A stretch of DNA of 64,000 bases from Chelativorans alearensis (lineage in GTDB: Bacteria > Pseudomonadota > Alphaproteobacteria > Rhizobiales > Rhizobiaceae), in the NCBI RefSeq assembly GCF_010993735.1, contig NZ_WQNI01000009.1, positions 310,001 through 374,000 of the forward strand, read 5' to 3'. The translations under genes were made by a program, and so were the position numbers. The first letter of the stretch is position 1. The number at the start of each line of letters is the position of its first letter. The notes beneath the pieces were generated by a model that worked only from the letters and a program-made list of their open reading frames with translations, did not search any database and was not told where the DNA came from. Positions 18,670 through 26,983 of this stretch are shown here, one piece after another.

Positions 18670-19344
18670 TCAGGCTTCGGGCGGCTTGCGCATCAGCGCC
18701 ACGTCCTTGGCGGGCACCTCGCAGGCCCATCCCCGGCTCCCGGCGATGAAGCGCATCGTTGCCTCCCGATAGAAGACGACGTGGGTGGGATCCCTCCTGT
18801 AGCGCCAGTCGGCGAACCGCTCATCCTCGGTCTGGAAACAGGTCATGATCGCCAGCCATCCTCCCGGCCGAAGCAGGCCGCCAAGCCGGTCGAACTCTTC
18901 TGCCGGGTGATGGAAATGCTCGGCGGTCTCGGTGCACGTGACGAAATCGTACACCCAGTTCAGCACTGCTGGATCGGGATGAAAGAACGGGTCGTAGAGC
19001 GCCATGGGGTGACCGGCTTCCTTCAGCATCGCCGCCAATGCCGGACCCGGACCGCAGCCATAATCGAGCCCTCTCGCACCCGGTTCCAGCCGCTCCATCA
19101 GCGGATCGGCGATCTTCGACAGAAACCGGCGGTATTGGGGGTCGTCGGGGCGGTTCTCGTGATGCAGGTAGTGGGCGCGCTCCGCTTCACGTGAGGGATA
19201 ATAGCGCGGGTCGAGAAAACGCGCCTCACAGATCGCGCACCGCCAATAGTCTCTGCCCTCCAACGACAGGAACGGCCGCGGCGCCGGCGCGCGGCACACC
19301 GGACAGGCGTCAAGAATTGCCGACCCCACCGCCCCTGCCGTCAT
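18670..19344 (-). CDS. Class I SAM-dependent methyltransferase with N-terminal zinc ribbon
   Basis: This is a 224-residue protein. Two CxxC pairs at the N-terminus (ACPVC and CAICEARF) suggest a small zinc ribbon. Motif I, LDYGCGPGPALAAM, lies near residue 92 and is followed by YDPFF and a TCTETAEHFHHP segment, as in many Methyltransf_23/UbiE-like enzymes. The substrate is unknown. It overlaps the next gene on the minus strand by 4 nt and is convergent with the sulfotransferase, 11 nt away. Confidence 0.82.
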   Translation of the reverse strand: MTAGAVGSAILDACPVCRAPAPRPFLSLEGRDYWRCAICEARFLDPRYYPSREAERAHYLHHENRPDDPQYRRFLSKIADPLMERLEPGARGLDYGCGPGPALAAMLKEAGHPMALYDPFFHPDPAVLNWVYDFVTCTETAEHFHHPAEEFDRLGGLLRPGGWLAIMTCFQTEDERFADWRYRRDPTHVVFYREATMRFIAGSRGWACEVPAKDVALMRKPPEA

Positions 19345-20078
19345 GCCGCCCCGTCGGATGCGCCGCCGGTACGGGCAAGATAGACCGTCTGCGTGAAGGG
19401 GCGGTCCTGCAGCGGATTATGAAAAGTCACCGGCTCCGCCCAGGCTTCGGCGAAGACGCTTCCCAACCGGTCGACGAAAGACGGGTCTGGCTCCTCGTTC
19501 GACCAGAGGCCGAAGACGCCACCAGGCTTGATGTGGGCGGCAAGCGCGTGGAGCCCTTCCGGCCGGTAGAAGCCGGTGCTGCGGTCATCGAGCAGGGCAT
19601 CGGGCGAGTGGTCTATATCGAGGAGAACCGCGTCGAAGCGGCGCCCAGGTGCATCCGGATCGAACCCGCCCTTGCCGCCGGCCATGGCGAAGAAATCGCC
19701 TTGAACCAGACGGCAGCGCCCGTCTGCGACGAGCCCGGGACCAAGCGGCAGCAACCCCTCCCGATGCCAGTCGATCACCGCGTCCAGCATCTCCACCACG
19801 ATCAGCGAACGGGCTGTGTCGTGCTCCAGAACCGCCTGCGCCGTATAGCCAAGACCAAGCCCGCCGACGACCACATCGAGGCCGGCGCCTTCAAGCACCG
19901 CAAGGCCGAGCCGGGCCAGCGCGATCTCCGACGCGGTGAACATGCTGGACATGAGATGCTCTTCGCCGAGCTTGATCTCGAACACATCGACGCCGAGCGA
20001 CAACACATGCCGACGCCGAAGGCTCAGCGCCCCGATCGGCGTGGGGCGGTAGTCCAGTTCCTCGAACAAAAAGCTCAT
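19341..20078 (-). CDS. Spermidine-synthase-like protein
   Basis: This is a 245-residue Rossmann-fold protein from ATG 20078. It has VGGLGLGYTAQAVLEHD in place of the methyltransferase motif I, an acidic VVEMLDAVIDWHREGL motif II, and FDAVLLDIDHSPDALL. This is the pattern of spermidine-synthase-like proteins that lack the N-terminal beta-barrel. Aminopropyl transfer is not assured; many such proteins are uncharacterised. The frame opens at 20177, but the extra segment looks non-coding. Its stop overlaps the start of the methyltransferase gene, so the two are co-expressed. Confidence 0.75.
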   Translation of the reverse strand: MSFLFEELDYRPTPIGALSLRRRHVLSLGVDVFEIKLGEEHLMSSMFTASEIALARLGLAVLEGAGLDVVVGGLGLGYTAQAVLEHDTARSLIVVEMLDAVIDWHREGLLPLGPGLVADGRCRLVQGDFFAMAGGKGGFDPDAPGRRFDAVLLDIDHSPDALLDDRSTGFYRPEGLHALAAHIKPGGVFGLWSNEEPDPSFVDRLGSVFAEAWAEPVTFHNPLQDRPFTQTVYLARTGGASDGAA

Positions 20079-20193
20079 GGCGCGCTCCGTTGACCTCTCC
20101 GGGCGGCCGGACAGCCGGGCGACAATGAATGGGAATGGGCCGCTTGTCGATGCTTCGAACGCAAAGGCCAGGGGCAACGGCGGAGCGTCCCCG

Positions 20194-20299
20194 CTAGATC
20201 ATTCCACCGTTCCATGGAAACAATAAAGTGGTCTAACATTTTGATTTTACGCAATTTCGGACGGAAAACCGGTTTCCACTTTTCCTGGAATTGCTCTAA
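20194..20299 (-). repeat. 106-bp palindromic intergenic repeat, family A copy 1
   Basis: On the minus strand this begins TTAGAGCAATTCCAGGAAAA and ends ATGATCTAG. It is the same length as the copy at 43885-43990 and about 84 percent identical by hand count, with the first 42 bases nearly identical. It contains nested inverted repeats (CAATTCC/GGAATTG-like and GGAAAA/TTTTCC). Its first TAG is the stop codon of the EEP nuclease gene. The terminal stem is less perfect than in copy 2, but most pairs survive with G-U pairs. Confidence 0.85.
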
Positions 20300-21099
20300 T
20301 GGAAGTCAAGAACCAGCGGGCAATGGTCCGAAACCTCCGGTTCCCTGATCACATCGAAAGACAGAACGTTCACCGCAGCATTGACCAGCATGTAGTCCGC
20401 GTATCGCCCGGATTTCCGGTAGTGAGACGTTCTGGTGCCTTCGAACCCGCGCGTCGTCACCAGGTCGGCAAGGCCGATTGCGCGCAGGATGTCGAAGGTC
20501 CCACTTTCGGGAAGCACATTGAAGTCGCCGCAGACGATCATACGATCGCCGTCCTGGGCGATAGACTGGGCCAGGTCCGCCAGCCTTTGCGCCTGGGCCA
20601 GGCGCGCCGCGGTATCATGCTTGCCGTCAAGATCCCTTAGCCCATGCATATGTGCGATGACGACCGGATGCCCCCTGTCGAAGTCGAAAAGCCTGACCGC
20701 GTGTGCGCTCCGTGGGCGAGGATGGTCGCCATATCCGTTGGCCGAGAATTCGCCATGCACGAATCCCTGCTTCTGGCCAATGATCGGGATCGACTTGCGC
20801 ACGAATGTCGCGAGGCCCCATTGGGAATCATAGCGCGTTTTGCCGTCCCAAAGGTCTCCCTGCGCGGCAGGGCAGAAAACAGCGGCATGGTCGGGAAGGG
20901 CGCGACATGTTTCGAGGAAGAAATTCGCCCGCTGCGGAAGTTCGACGCCGTCATGCCAGTAGGTTAACCAGGTGCGGTCGGCGGTCGGCGTGTGAACGAC
21001 CTCCTGGAGACACAGGACATCGGGGTCCGATGCTTTCAGGTACGGGATCAATTGATCGTGGAGCTTCCCGCCCCACCCGTTCAGGCACATCAGGCGCAA
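20296..21099 (-). CDS. Endonuclease/exonuclease/phosphatase (EEP) family protein
   Basis: This is a 267-residue protein of the DNase I/exonuclease III-like fold. Visible motifs are MRLMCLNGWGG at the start, PDVLCLQEVVHTP with the metal-binding glutamate, VVIAHMHGL, MIVCGDFNVLPES and, at the end, VSDHCPLVLDF with the catalytic Asp-His pair. It is a phosphodiesterase of unknown substrate and has no signal peptide. The stop codon TAG is supplied by the family A repeat that begins at that point. Confidence 0.85.
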   Translation of the reverse strand: MRLMCLNGWGGKLHDQLIPYLKASDPDVLCLQEVVHTPTADRTWLTYWHDGVELPQRANFFLETCRALPDHAAVFCPAAQGDLWDGKTRYDSQWGLATFVRKSIPIIGQKQGFVHGEFSANGYGDHPRPRSAHAVRLFDFDRGHPVVIAHMHGLRDLDGKHDTAARLAQAQRLADLAQSIAQDGDRMIVCGDFNVLPESGTFDILRAIGLADLVTTRGFEGTRTSHYRKSGRYADYMLVNAAVNVLSFDVIREPEVSDHCPLVLDFH

Positions 21100-21184
21100 A
21101 TATAGACCCTCGCAACCGAGACGAAGCGCGCCGACGATAGCCGCAATAAAAGCAAAATCAAAGGCATGCAGTCAGTTCTCGTCA

Positions 21185-22102
21185 CTATGCCTGAGCCGCC
21201 TCGCGCGGCTGCTGCCATTCGCTGACGAGCATATCCACGAAGCGCTGGGCCGTCGGGGAGAGCGTGGTGCCACGGCGGTGCACGATGCCGATTGTGCGGG
21301 TGACGGAGGGATCCGTCAGCGGCCTGACGACAATGATCGGGTGATCGTCCGGCGGCGTGGCCATACGCGGCAGAACGGAGACGCCGATCCCCGCCTCGAC
21401 CAGCCCGAGCGAGGTGGACAGATGCGTGGTCTCGTAGGTCCAGCGGATGTGGACGTTGGCCCTGGCCAGCGCCGAATCGAGCAGCGTGCGGTTGCCGCTC
21501 GTCCGCCCGACGGTGATCAGCGCATGCCCTTCCAGGTCGCTCCAGCGCACCAGCGGCAGCGTAGCGAGCGGATGTTCGCGATGGGTCGCCAGAACGAAGG
21601 GGTCCTCGCACAACGGCGTGAACTGCAGCTCCGAGCTGGAGGCGCCCATGAGGTTGATGCCGAACTCCACCTCCCCGCGCGAGACGGCGGCGAGCCCGTC
21701 ATTGGCACTCAGGTCCATGATGCGAAAGCGGATGTTGGGGAACTCGAGCCGGAAACGCTTGATGACGGCGGGCAGGAAGTAGAAGGCGGCCGTCGGCAGG
21801 CAGGCCATGGTGACCAGCCCGCCACGCCGCAAGCCAACGTCGCGGAACGAAAACAGCGACTGGTCGAACTCGTCGATCAGCCGGCGGACGAGCGGCAGCA
21901 TCTCCCGGCCCACCGCTGTTGGTTCCACGTTGCGCGTCGTGCGGTTGAAAAGCTGCGCGCCGATCGTCTGCTCAAGCTTCTGGATACGGCGCGACAGGGC
22001 AGGCTGCGACAGGGCAAGCGCGTCCGCGGCGCGATGGAAATGGCCAAGCTCCATCACGGCGATGAAGGCGCGGAGGTCGAGGATGTCGCAATTGATGTTC
22101 AT
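21185..22102 (-). CDS. LysR-type transcriptional regulator
   Basis: This is a 305-residue regulator with an N-terminal winged helix (DLRAFIAVMELGHFHRAADA then LSQPALSRRIQKLEQTIGAQLF) and a C-terminal effector-binding domain. It is divergent from the tripartite tricarboxylate transporter operon at 22278, with 175 nt between. It therefore probably responds to the transported acid and controls that operon and itself. A perfect palindrome TTGTATACAA lies in the shared region. Confidence 0.9.
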   Translation of the reverse strand: MNINCDILDLRAFIAVMELGHFHRAADALALSQPALSRRIQKLEQTIGAQLFNRTTRNVEPTAVGREMLPLVRRLIDEFDQSLFSFRDVGLRRGGLVTMACLPTAAFYFLPAVIKRFRLEFPNIRFRIMDLSANDGLAAVSRGEVEFGINLMGASSSELQFTPLCEDPFVLATHREHPLATLPLVRWSDLEGHALITVGRTSGNRTLLDSALARANVHIRWTYETTHLSTSLGLVEAGIGVSVLPRMATPPDDHPIIVVRPLTDPSVTRTIGIVHRRGTTLSPTAQRFVDMLVSEWQQPREAAQA

Positions 22103-22233
22103 TCGTTATCAATAGGCGTAAAATTTCTATTTCACATATTAAACCTCAAGAGCCACCATCAGGCAATAGGAGGTGCGACCGGAGGCAAAGCCCAGTCGAG
22201 CGCGGCTTATCTCGCCTGGGATTTAGAGCACAA

Positions 22234-22243
22234 TTGTATACAA
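22234..22243. promoter_or_regulatory. TTGTATACAA palindrome upstream of the TTT operon
   Basis: A perfect 10-bp palindrome 35 nt before the TctC start codon, in an AT-rich patch. Sites of the form ATTGTATACAAT are bound by several FCD-type GntR regulators; LysR sites with a T-N11-A core are also possible. The adjacent regulator is LysR-type, so which protein binds is open. Confidence 0.45.
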
Positions 22244-22277
22244 AAACTCACCGTCAACATCCTGGGAGGAAAGGACC

Positions 22278-23378
22278 ATGACCCGTATCAACCGCCGTCA
22301 TTTCATCGCAGCCGGCTCCGTCGCGGCAACTGCATCAGCCTTCGGTCTCGCGAGGGCTCGGGCCCAGGAAGGTGTCAACTTCGCCGGCCAAACGATCGAA
22401 TGGACCATCCCCTTCTCCGAGGGCGGCGGCTCCGACGTTTGGGCGCGCTTCTATGCTCCTTATCTGGGGCGCCATCTTCCCGGCGGCCCCAACGTGATCG
22501 TGCGCAACGTTCCCGGCGGCGGCTCCATCACTGGCACCAACGAATTCGTCGCCCGCGCGCAGCCCGACGGGCTGTCACTGCTCGGCACCTCCGGCTCGAC
22601 CCAGTTCCCGTTCCTCCTGGGCGACCCGCGCGTCCAGTACGACTACGCCAAGCTCCAGCCCGCGCTGGTATCGCCGACGGGCGGCGTCGTCTACATCCCC
22701 GCGAGCTTCGGCGTCGAGGATGCCGCGCAGCTCGGGCAGCTTACCGACCGCGAACTCGTCTATGCGAGCCAGGGCGCCACCTCGCTCGACCTGGTGCCGA
22801 TGCTTGCCTTCCTGGTGATGGGCCTGAACGTGCGCCACGTCTTCGGCATGACGGGCCGCGGCGACGGCAGGCTCGCCTTCGAGCGCGGCGAGGCGACGAT
22901 CGACTACCAGACGTCGTCCGCCTACCTCACCAATGTCGTGCCTCTCGTCGAGGCGGGCGATGCGGTGCCGCTCTTCTCCTGGGGCGTGCTGGATGGCCAG
23001 GGTAATGTGCAGCGCGACCCGACCTTCCCCGACCTGCCGCATTTCGTCGAGGCTTACGAGATGATGCACGGCTCGAAGCCGTCCGGCGTTGAGTTCGACG
23101 CCTACAAGGCCTTCTTCGGTTCCGGGTTCGCGGCGCAGAAGCCGGCCATGCTGCCCGAGGGCACGCCGCCGGAGATCGTCGCCGCCTACCGAAAGGCCTT
23201 CGCCGATGCGGTGGCCGACCCCGACCTGCAGGCAAACAAGGGCGACGTTCTCGGCGAATACCAGCAAGCGGTGGGCGAGGATGTGGCAGGCCTCTACGAG
23301 GTCGCCACATCGATCGACCCTAAGGCTCGCGAGTGGGTCCGTCAGTACCTGACGGAGAACCACAACGTCCGCTTCTAG
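22278..23378 (+). CDS. Tripartite tricarboxylate transporter substrate-binding protein (TctC family)
   Basis: This is a 366-residue periplasmic binding protein. It has a twin-arginine signal (R6R7 in INRRHFIAAGSVAATASA, cleavage near RARAQE). The family segments FVNWTIPF-like EWTIPFSEGGGSDVWARF and VPGGGSITGTNEFVARA follow. It begins after a strong GGGAGGAAAGG ribosome site. It is the first gene of an operon encoding the fused membrane component and an oxalomesaconate-tautomerase-like enzyme. The ligand is probably a di- or tricarboxylate, inferred from those neighbours. Confidence 0.88.
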   Translation: MTRINRRHFIAAGSVAATASAFGLARARAQEGVNFAGQTIEWTIPFSEGGGSDVWARFYAPYLGRHLPGGPNVIVRNVPGGGSITGTNEFVARAQPDGLSLLGTSGSTQFPFLLGDPRVQYDYAKLQPALVSPTGGVVYIPASFGVEDAAQLGQLTDRELVYASQGATSLDLVPMLAFLVMGLNVRHVFGMTGRGDGRLAFERGEATIDYQTSSAYLTNVVPLVEAGDAVPLFSWGVLDGQGNVQRDPTFPDLPHFVEAYEMMHGSKPSGVEFDAYKAFFGSGFAAQKPAMLPEGTPPEIVAAYRKAFADAVADPDLQANKGDVLGEYQQAVGEDVAGLYEVATSIDPKAREWVRQYLTENHNVRF

Positions 23379-23534
23379 CCGAACCGGCGGAGGCGCTGCC
23401 CGAACTGACAGCGCCTCCGGCAAGGATTTTCACTGGCCCATGCCGGGCCGGCCGCGCCGCTGGGACCTTGCCGCCCGGCACGCCGCGCCGCACGGAAGAG
23501 CCGGACCTAAGATGCTCCCGCAGGATGAACCCGC

Positions 23535-25520
23535 ATGCTGGAAACACTCCTCCTCGCACTTACCAATCTGATGACCCTTCAGCACATGGGTTTCATGGGC
23601 CTTGGCGTCGTGCTCGGGCTGGCGGTGGGTATCCTGCCGGGCCTTGGCGGGATCGTCGGCCTGTCGCTGCTCCTGCCCTTCATCTACGGGATGGACCAAA
23701 CCTCCGCGCTCGCCATGCTGATCGGCCTCGTCGCCGTCATCCCTACATCGGACACCTTCGCCTCAGTGCTGATGGGCATACCGGGCTCCACCGCCTCGCA
23801 GGCCACCGTCCTCGATGGTTTTCCATTGTCGAAGCAGGGGCAGGCGGCCCGCGCGCTGGCGGCGGCCTTCTCCGCCTCGCTCCTCGGCGGTCTCTTCGGC
23901 GCGCTCGTCCTCACCGGCTTCGTCGTCATCGCCCGCCCGCTGATCCTCAGCTTCAGCTCGCCGGAGCTGTTCGCGCTCACCGTGTTCGGGCTTTCGATGG
24001 TGGGCGTGCTGTCGGGCAGCAACCTCGCCAAGGGCATCGCCACGGCGGCGCTTGGGCTGGCGTGCGGCACGATCGGCGCCGCGCCCGCCACCGGCGAATA
24101 CCGGATGGAGTTCGGCTCGCTCTACCTTATGGACGGGCTGCCTCTCGTCATCGTCGCCCTCGGCCTCTTCGCCGTGCCAGAGATCGTCGACCTCCTGCGC
24201 AGCCAGTCTGCCATTGCGAAGGAAGCGACGCTCGGCAAAGGCTGGATCGAGGGGGTCAAGGACACCTGGCGCGAGAAATGGCTGGCGCTGCGCTGCTCCG
24301 GTCTCGGCGCCATGGTCGGGGCGATCCCCGGCCTCGGCGGCAGCGTCGTCGACTGGATCGCCTATGGCCACGTGGTCCAGACGAGCAAGGACCGCTCCCG
24401 CTTCGGCAAGGGCGACATCCGCGGCGTCATCGCCCCGGAATCGGCCAACAACGCCAAGGAGGGCGGCGGGCTGGTGCCGACGCTGCTCTTCGGCATCCCA
24501 GGATCGGGCTCCATGGCCGTGTTCCTGGCGGGCCTCATCCTTCTCGGCCTGCAGCCAGGCCCCGCCATGGCCGACCGCAACCTGGAGATCACCTATACGA
24601 TCGTCTGGTCGCTGGCCCTCGCCAACGTGCTCGGCACGGTGCTTTGCATCGTCGCCGCGCCCGGCATCGCCCGCCTCACGACGATCCGCTACGCGCTCAT
24701 CGCGCCGTTCATGATCATGGTGATCTCCTTCGCCGCCTTCCAGGCGACCCGCTCGCTCTACGATCTCGTGGCGCTCCTGGCGATGGGCGTGGTGGGCGTG
24801 CTTCTCAAGCGCTTCGGCTGGCCGCGGCCTGCCTTCCTCATCGGCTTCGTGCTGGCCACGCAAGCCGAGCGCTACCTCTACCAGGCGGTGCAGTTCTCCG
24901 GCTGGAGTTTCCTCAACCGGCCGCTGGTGATCGCCATCATCGTGCTCACCGTTGCCTCCGTATGGCTCGGCGCACGCAAGCGGCCCGGCGAAGCCGGAGG
25001 CGCGGTCAGCACCGAGGGAACGGCGGAGCTGGCGCAGGCTGGCCATGTCTGGCCGCAGCTTCTCTTCGGCGCGGCCGTGCTCGCCACATTCATTTTTGCC
25101 TTCTCGGAAAGCTTCCGCCTTTCCATGCTCGGCGGCGTCTTTCCCGCCACGGTCGCGGTGGTGGGCGTCGCCGCCACCATCGCCGCCATGGCGCCCCTTG
25201 CCATGGGCAGGCTCGGAACCTCGGCGAACTTCGACGTCGAGACCACCAAACGCGAGAACGACGTGCCGGGCGGCGCCTGGGCGATGATCGCCTGGCTCGC
25301 CGGCTTCGTCGGCGGCGTGGCGGTCGTCGGTTTCTTCCTCAGCCTCGTCGGCTTCTTCGTCGTCTTCCTCAAGGTCGTCGCCAAAACGTCGTGGATCAGA
25401 ACCGTCATCCTCACACTGACCGCGGCCGTCTTCATGCTCGCGCTCGCACGTGCCCTCAACCTGGTGTTCCCGGGCGGGCTCCTGCAGGCGGGCTTCGACC
25501 TCCCCTGGCCCCTCCGGTAG
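23535..25520 (+). CDS. TctA-TctB fusion, membrane component of a tripartite tricarboxylate transporter
   Basis: This is a 661-residue membrane protein. Residues 1 to about 490 are a TctA permease with the typical GLAVGILPGLGGIVGLSL near the N-terminus and an internal second copy of the G-PGLGG motif (AIPGLGGSVVDWIAYG). After a hydrophilic linker, residues from about 510 carry four more hydrophobic helices resembling the small TctB subunit. No separate tctB gene lies in the operon. The fusion would work with the TctC protein encoded 156 nt upstream. Confidence 0.85.
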   Translation: MLETLLLALTNLMTLQHMGFMGLGVVLGLAVGILPGLGGIVGLSLLLPFIYGMDQTSALAMLIGLVAVIPTSDTFASVLMGIPGSTASQATVLDGFPLSKQGQAARALAAAFSASLLGGLFGALVLTGFVVIARPLILSFSSPELFALTVFGLSMVGVLSGSNLAKGIATAALGLACGTIGAAPATGEYRMEFGSLYLMDGLPLVIVALGLFAVPEIVDLLRSQSAIAKEATLGKGWIEGVKDTWREKWLALRCSGLGAMVGAIPGLGGSVVDWIAYGHVVQTSKDRSRFGKGDIRGVIAPESANNAKEGGGLVPTLLFGIPGSGSMAVFLAGLILLGLQPGPAMADRNLEITYTIVWSLALANVLGTVLCIVAAPGIARLTTIRYALIAPFMIMVISFAAFQATRSLYDLVALLAMGVVGVLLKRFGWPRPAFLIGFVLATQAERYLYQAVQFSGWSFLNRPLVIAIIVLTVASVWLGARKRPGEAGGAVSTEGTAELAQAGHVWPQLLFGAAVLATFIFAFSESFRLSMLGGVFPATVAVVGVAATIAAMAPLAMGRLGTSANFDVETTKRENDVPGGAWAMIAWLAGFVGGVAVVGFFLSLVGFFVVFLKVVAKTSWIRTVILTLTAAVFMLALARALNLVFPGGLLQAGFDLPWPLR

Positions 25521-25528
25521 GAACCGCC

Positions 25529-26632
25529 ATGCTCTCACAGACCACGATTCCCTGTATCCTCATGCGCGGGGGCACATCCAAGGGCCCGTACTTCCGCGCG
25601 CAGGACCTTCCCAGCGATCCGATCATGCGTGACCGTGTCCTGCTTGCCGCCATGGGCTCGCCGGACGCGCGCCAGATCGACGGCCTCGGCGGCGCCGACA
25701 CCCTCACCTCAAAGGTCGCCATCGTCGGGCCGTCGTCACGCGAGGGGGTCGACGTGGACTTCCTGTTCGCGCAGGTATCGGTCACCGAGGCGATCGTCGA
25801 CACCGCGCCCTCGTGCGGCAACATCCTCGCCGGCGTGGGACCTTTCGCCCTCGAGACAGGAATGCTGCCCATGACGGAAGGGGAAACGCCGGTCGTCATC
25901 TACAACATCAATACGCAAAGCCGCATCGAGGCGCTCGTGCCGACGCGCGACGGGGCCGTCGTCTATGACGGCGATGCCGCGATCGACGGCGTGCCCGGCA
26001 CCGCCGCCCCGATCCGCCTCAACTTCATGGAGATCGTCGGCTCCAAGACCGGTGCGCTGCTGCCCACCGGCAAGGTCGTCGAGGAGATCGACGGCGTTCC
26101 CGTCACCCTTATCGACGTCGCGGTTCCGATGATGATCGTCAAAGCCGCCGACCTCGGCAAGAAGGCCCACGAGACGCCCGCCGAGCTCGACGCCGACCGC
26201 GCCTTCTTCGCCCGCATCGAGGCGATGCGCCGGGAAGCGGGCGCGCGCATGGGCCTCGGCGACGTGTCCGACCGGGTGGTCCCCAAGGTGGCCATCCTCG
26301 GCGCGCCGCGCAACGGCGGCGCCATCGCCGCGCGCTACTTTGTGCCGCACGCGACCCATGCCGCTTTCGCGGTAACCGGCGGGCTGTGCGTCGCCGCCTG
26401 CTGCGTTCTCGAAGGTTCCGTCTCCGACGGCCTGGCCGACCGCCCGGAGGGCAACGACCGCCGCATCGCCATCGAGCACGCGGTCGGCGTCCTCGAGGTC
26501 GCCCTCCTGACGGAGGGCTCCGGTGCCGACCTTAAGGTGAGAAGCGGCGGCGTCATCCGCACCGCGAGGAAGATCATGGAGGGCAAGCTGTTCGTGCCCT
26601 CCCGCCTGCTGACGATTGAGGCCACCCCGTGA
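25529..26632 (+). CDS. PrpF/4-oxalomesaconate tautomerase-like isomerase
   Basis: This is a 367-residue protein of the PrpF superfamily with the diaminopimelate-epimerase fold. It shows IPCILMRGGTSKGPYF at the N-terminus, the active-site APSCGNILAGVGPFA region, and EGKLFVPS near the end. Known members isomerise aconitate or 4-oxalomesaconate (GalD). It begins 8 nt after the TctA-TctB gene, so it most likely acts on the imported acid. Its TGA overlaps the GTG of the broken dehydrogenase that follows. Confidence 0.85.
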   Translation: MLSQTTIPCILMRGGTSKGPYFRAQDLPSDPIMRDRVLLAAMGSPDARQIDGLGGADTLTSKVAIVGPSSREGVDVDFLFAQVSVTEAIVDTAPSCGNILAGVGPFALETGMLPMTEGETPVVIYNINTQSRIEALVPTRDGAVVYDGDAAIDGVPGTAAPIRLNFMEIVGSKTGALLPTGKVVEEIDGVPVTLIDVAVPMMIVKAADLGKKAHETPAELDADRAFFARIEAMRREAGARMGLGDVSDRVVPKVAILGAPRNGGAIAARYFVPHATHAAFAVTGGLCVAACCVLEGSVSDGLADRPEGNDRRIAIEHAVGVLEVALLTEGSGADLKVRSGGVIRTARKIMEGKLFVPSRLLTIEATP

Positions 26633-26820
26633 AGCTGCTCGTTCTGCCGGGCGACGGGATCGGACCCCGAGATCGCCGCCGCCGCCCTTGCCGCGATCGA
26701 GGCCGCCGGCCGCCGCTTCGGCCTCGATTTCTCCTATACCCACCGCGACATCGGCTTCGCCGCGCTCGAAAAAGCCGGCACGACGCTGCCGCCCGACATC
26801 CTGCCCCTCGCCCGCCCTGG
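26629..26820 (+). pseudogene. Remnant of an isopropylmalate/tartrate dehydrogenase-family gene
   Basis: From GTG 26629 the frame reads VKLLVLPGDGIGP, the unmistakable N-terminus of the isocitrate/isopropylmalate/tartrate dehydrogenase family. An extra C in GGACCCCGAG shifts the frame. The other frame continues EIAAAALAAIEAAGRRFGLD and then HRDIGFAALEKAGTTLPPDI until about 26816. The rest of the roughly 350-residue enzyme is absent. An overlap with the preceding isomerase stop shows it was once the next gene of the operon. Confidence 0.8.
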
Positions 26821-26854
26821 CACGGCGAACGAAGCGGCGCACGCGGCTACAGCG

Positions 26855-26970
26855 AACGGTGCCGATATCGGATTGCCACAAGCCTTCGCGCACAAGCTGG
26901 TGCCGCTCGGGATCGAAGGCGCGCAGGGCCAGGATGAGCCCCCAGGCAAGCTCGGGCGTCGCATGGTGGG
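26855..26970 (-). pseudogene. Internal fragment of a D-2-hydroxyacid dehydrogenase gene
   Basis: On the minus strand one frame reads ATPELAWGLILALRAF and continues to LVREGLWQSDIGTV. This is the helix just before the nucleotide-binding domain in phosphoglycerate-dehydrogenase-like enzymes. The sequence that should follow (a G-x-G-x-x-G Rossmann motif) is missing, and so is the N-terminal part. The fragment lies back to back with the dehydrogenase remnant at 26629-26820, leaving a deletion scar of under 40 nt between them. Confidence 0.65.
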
Positions 26971-26983
26971 ATTCCCCACCCTC

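Noticed and set aside
23333-26632. A very long open frame covering the TTT transporter region
   Set aside because: Its first two thirds are out of frame with the clear TctA-TctB gene and read as arginine/proline-rich nonsense; only the last part (25529-26632) is a real gene.
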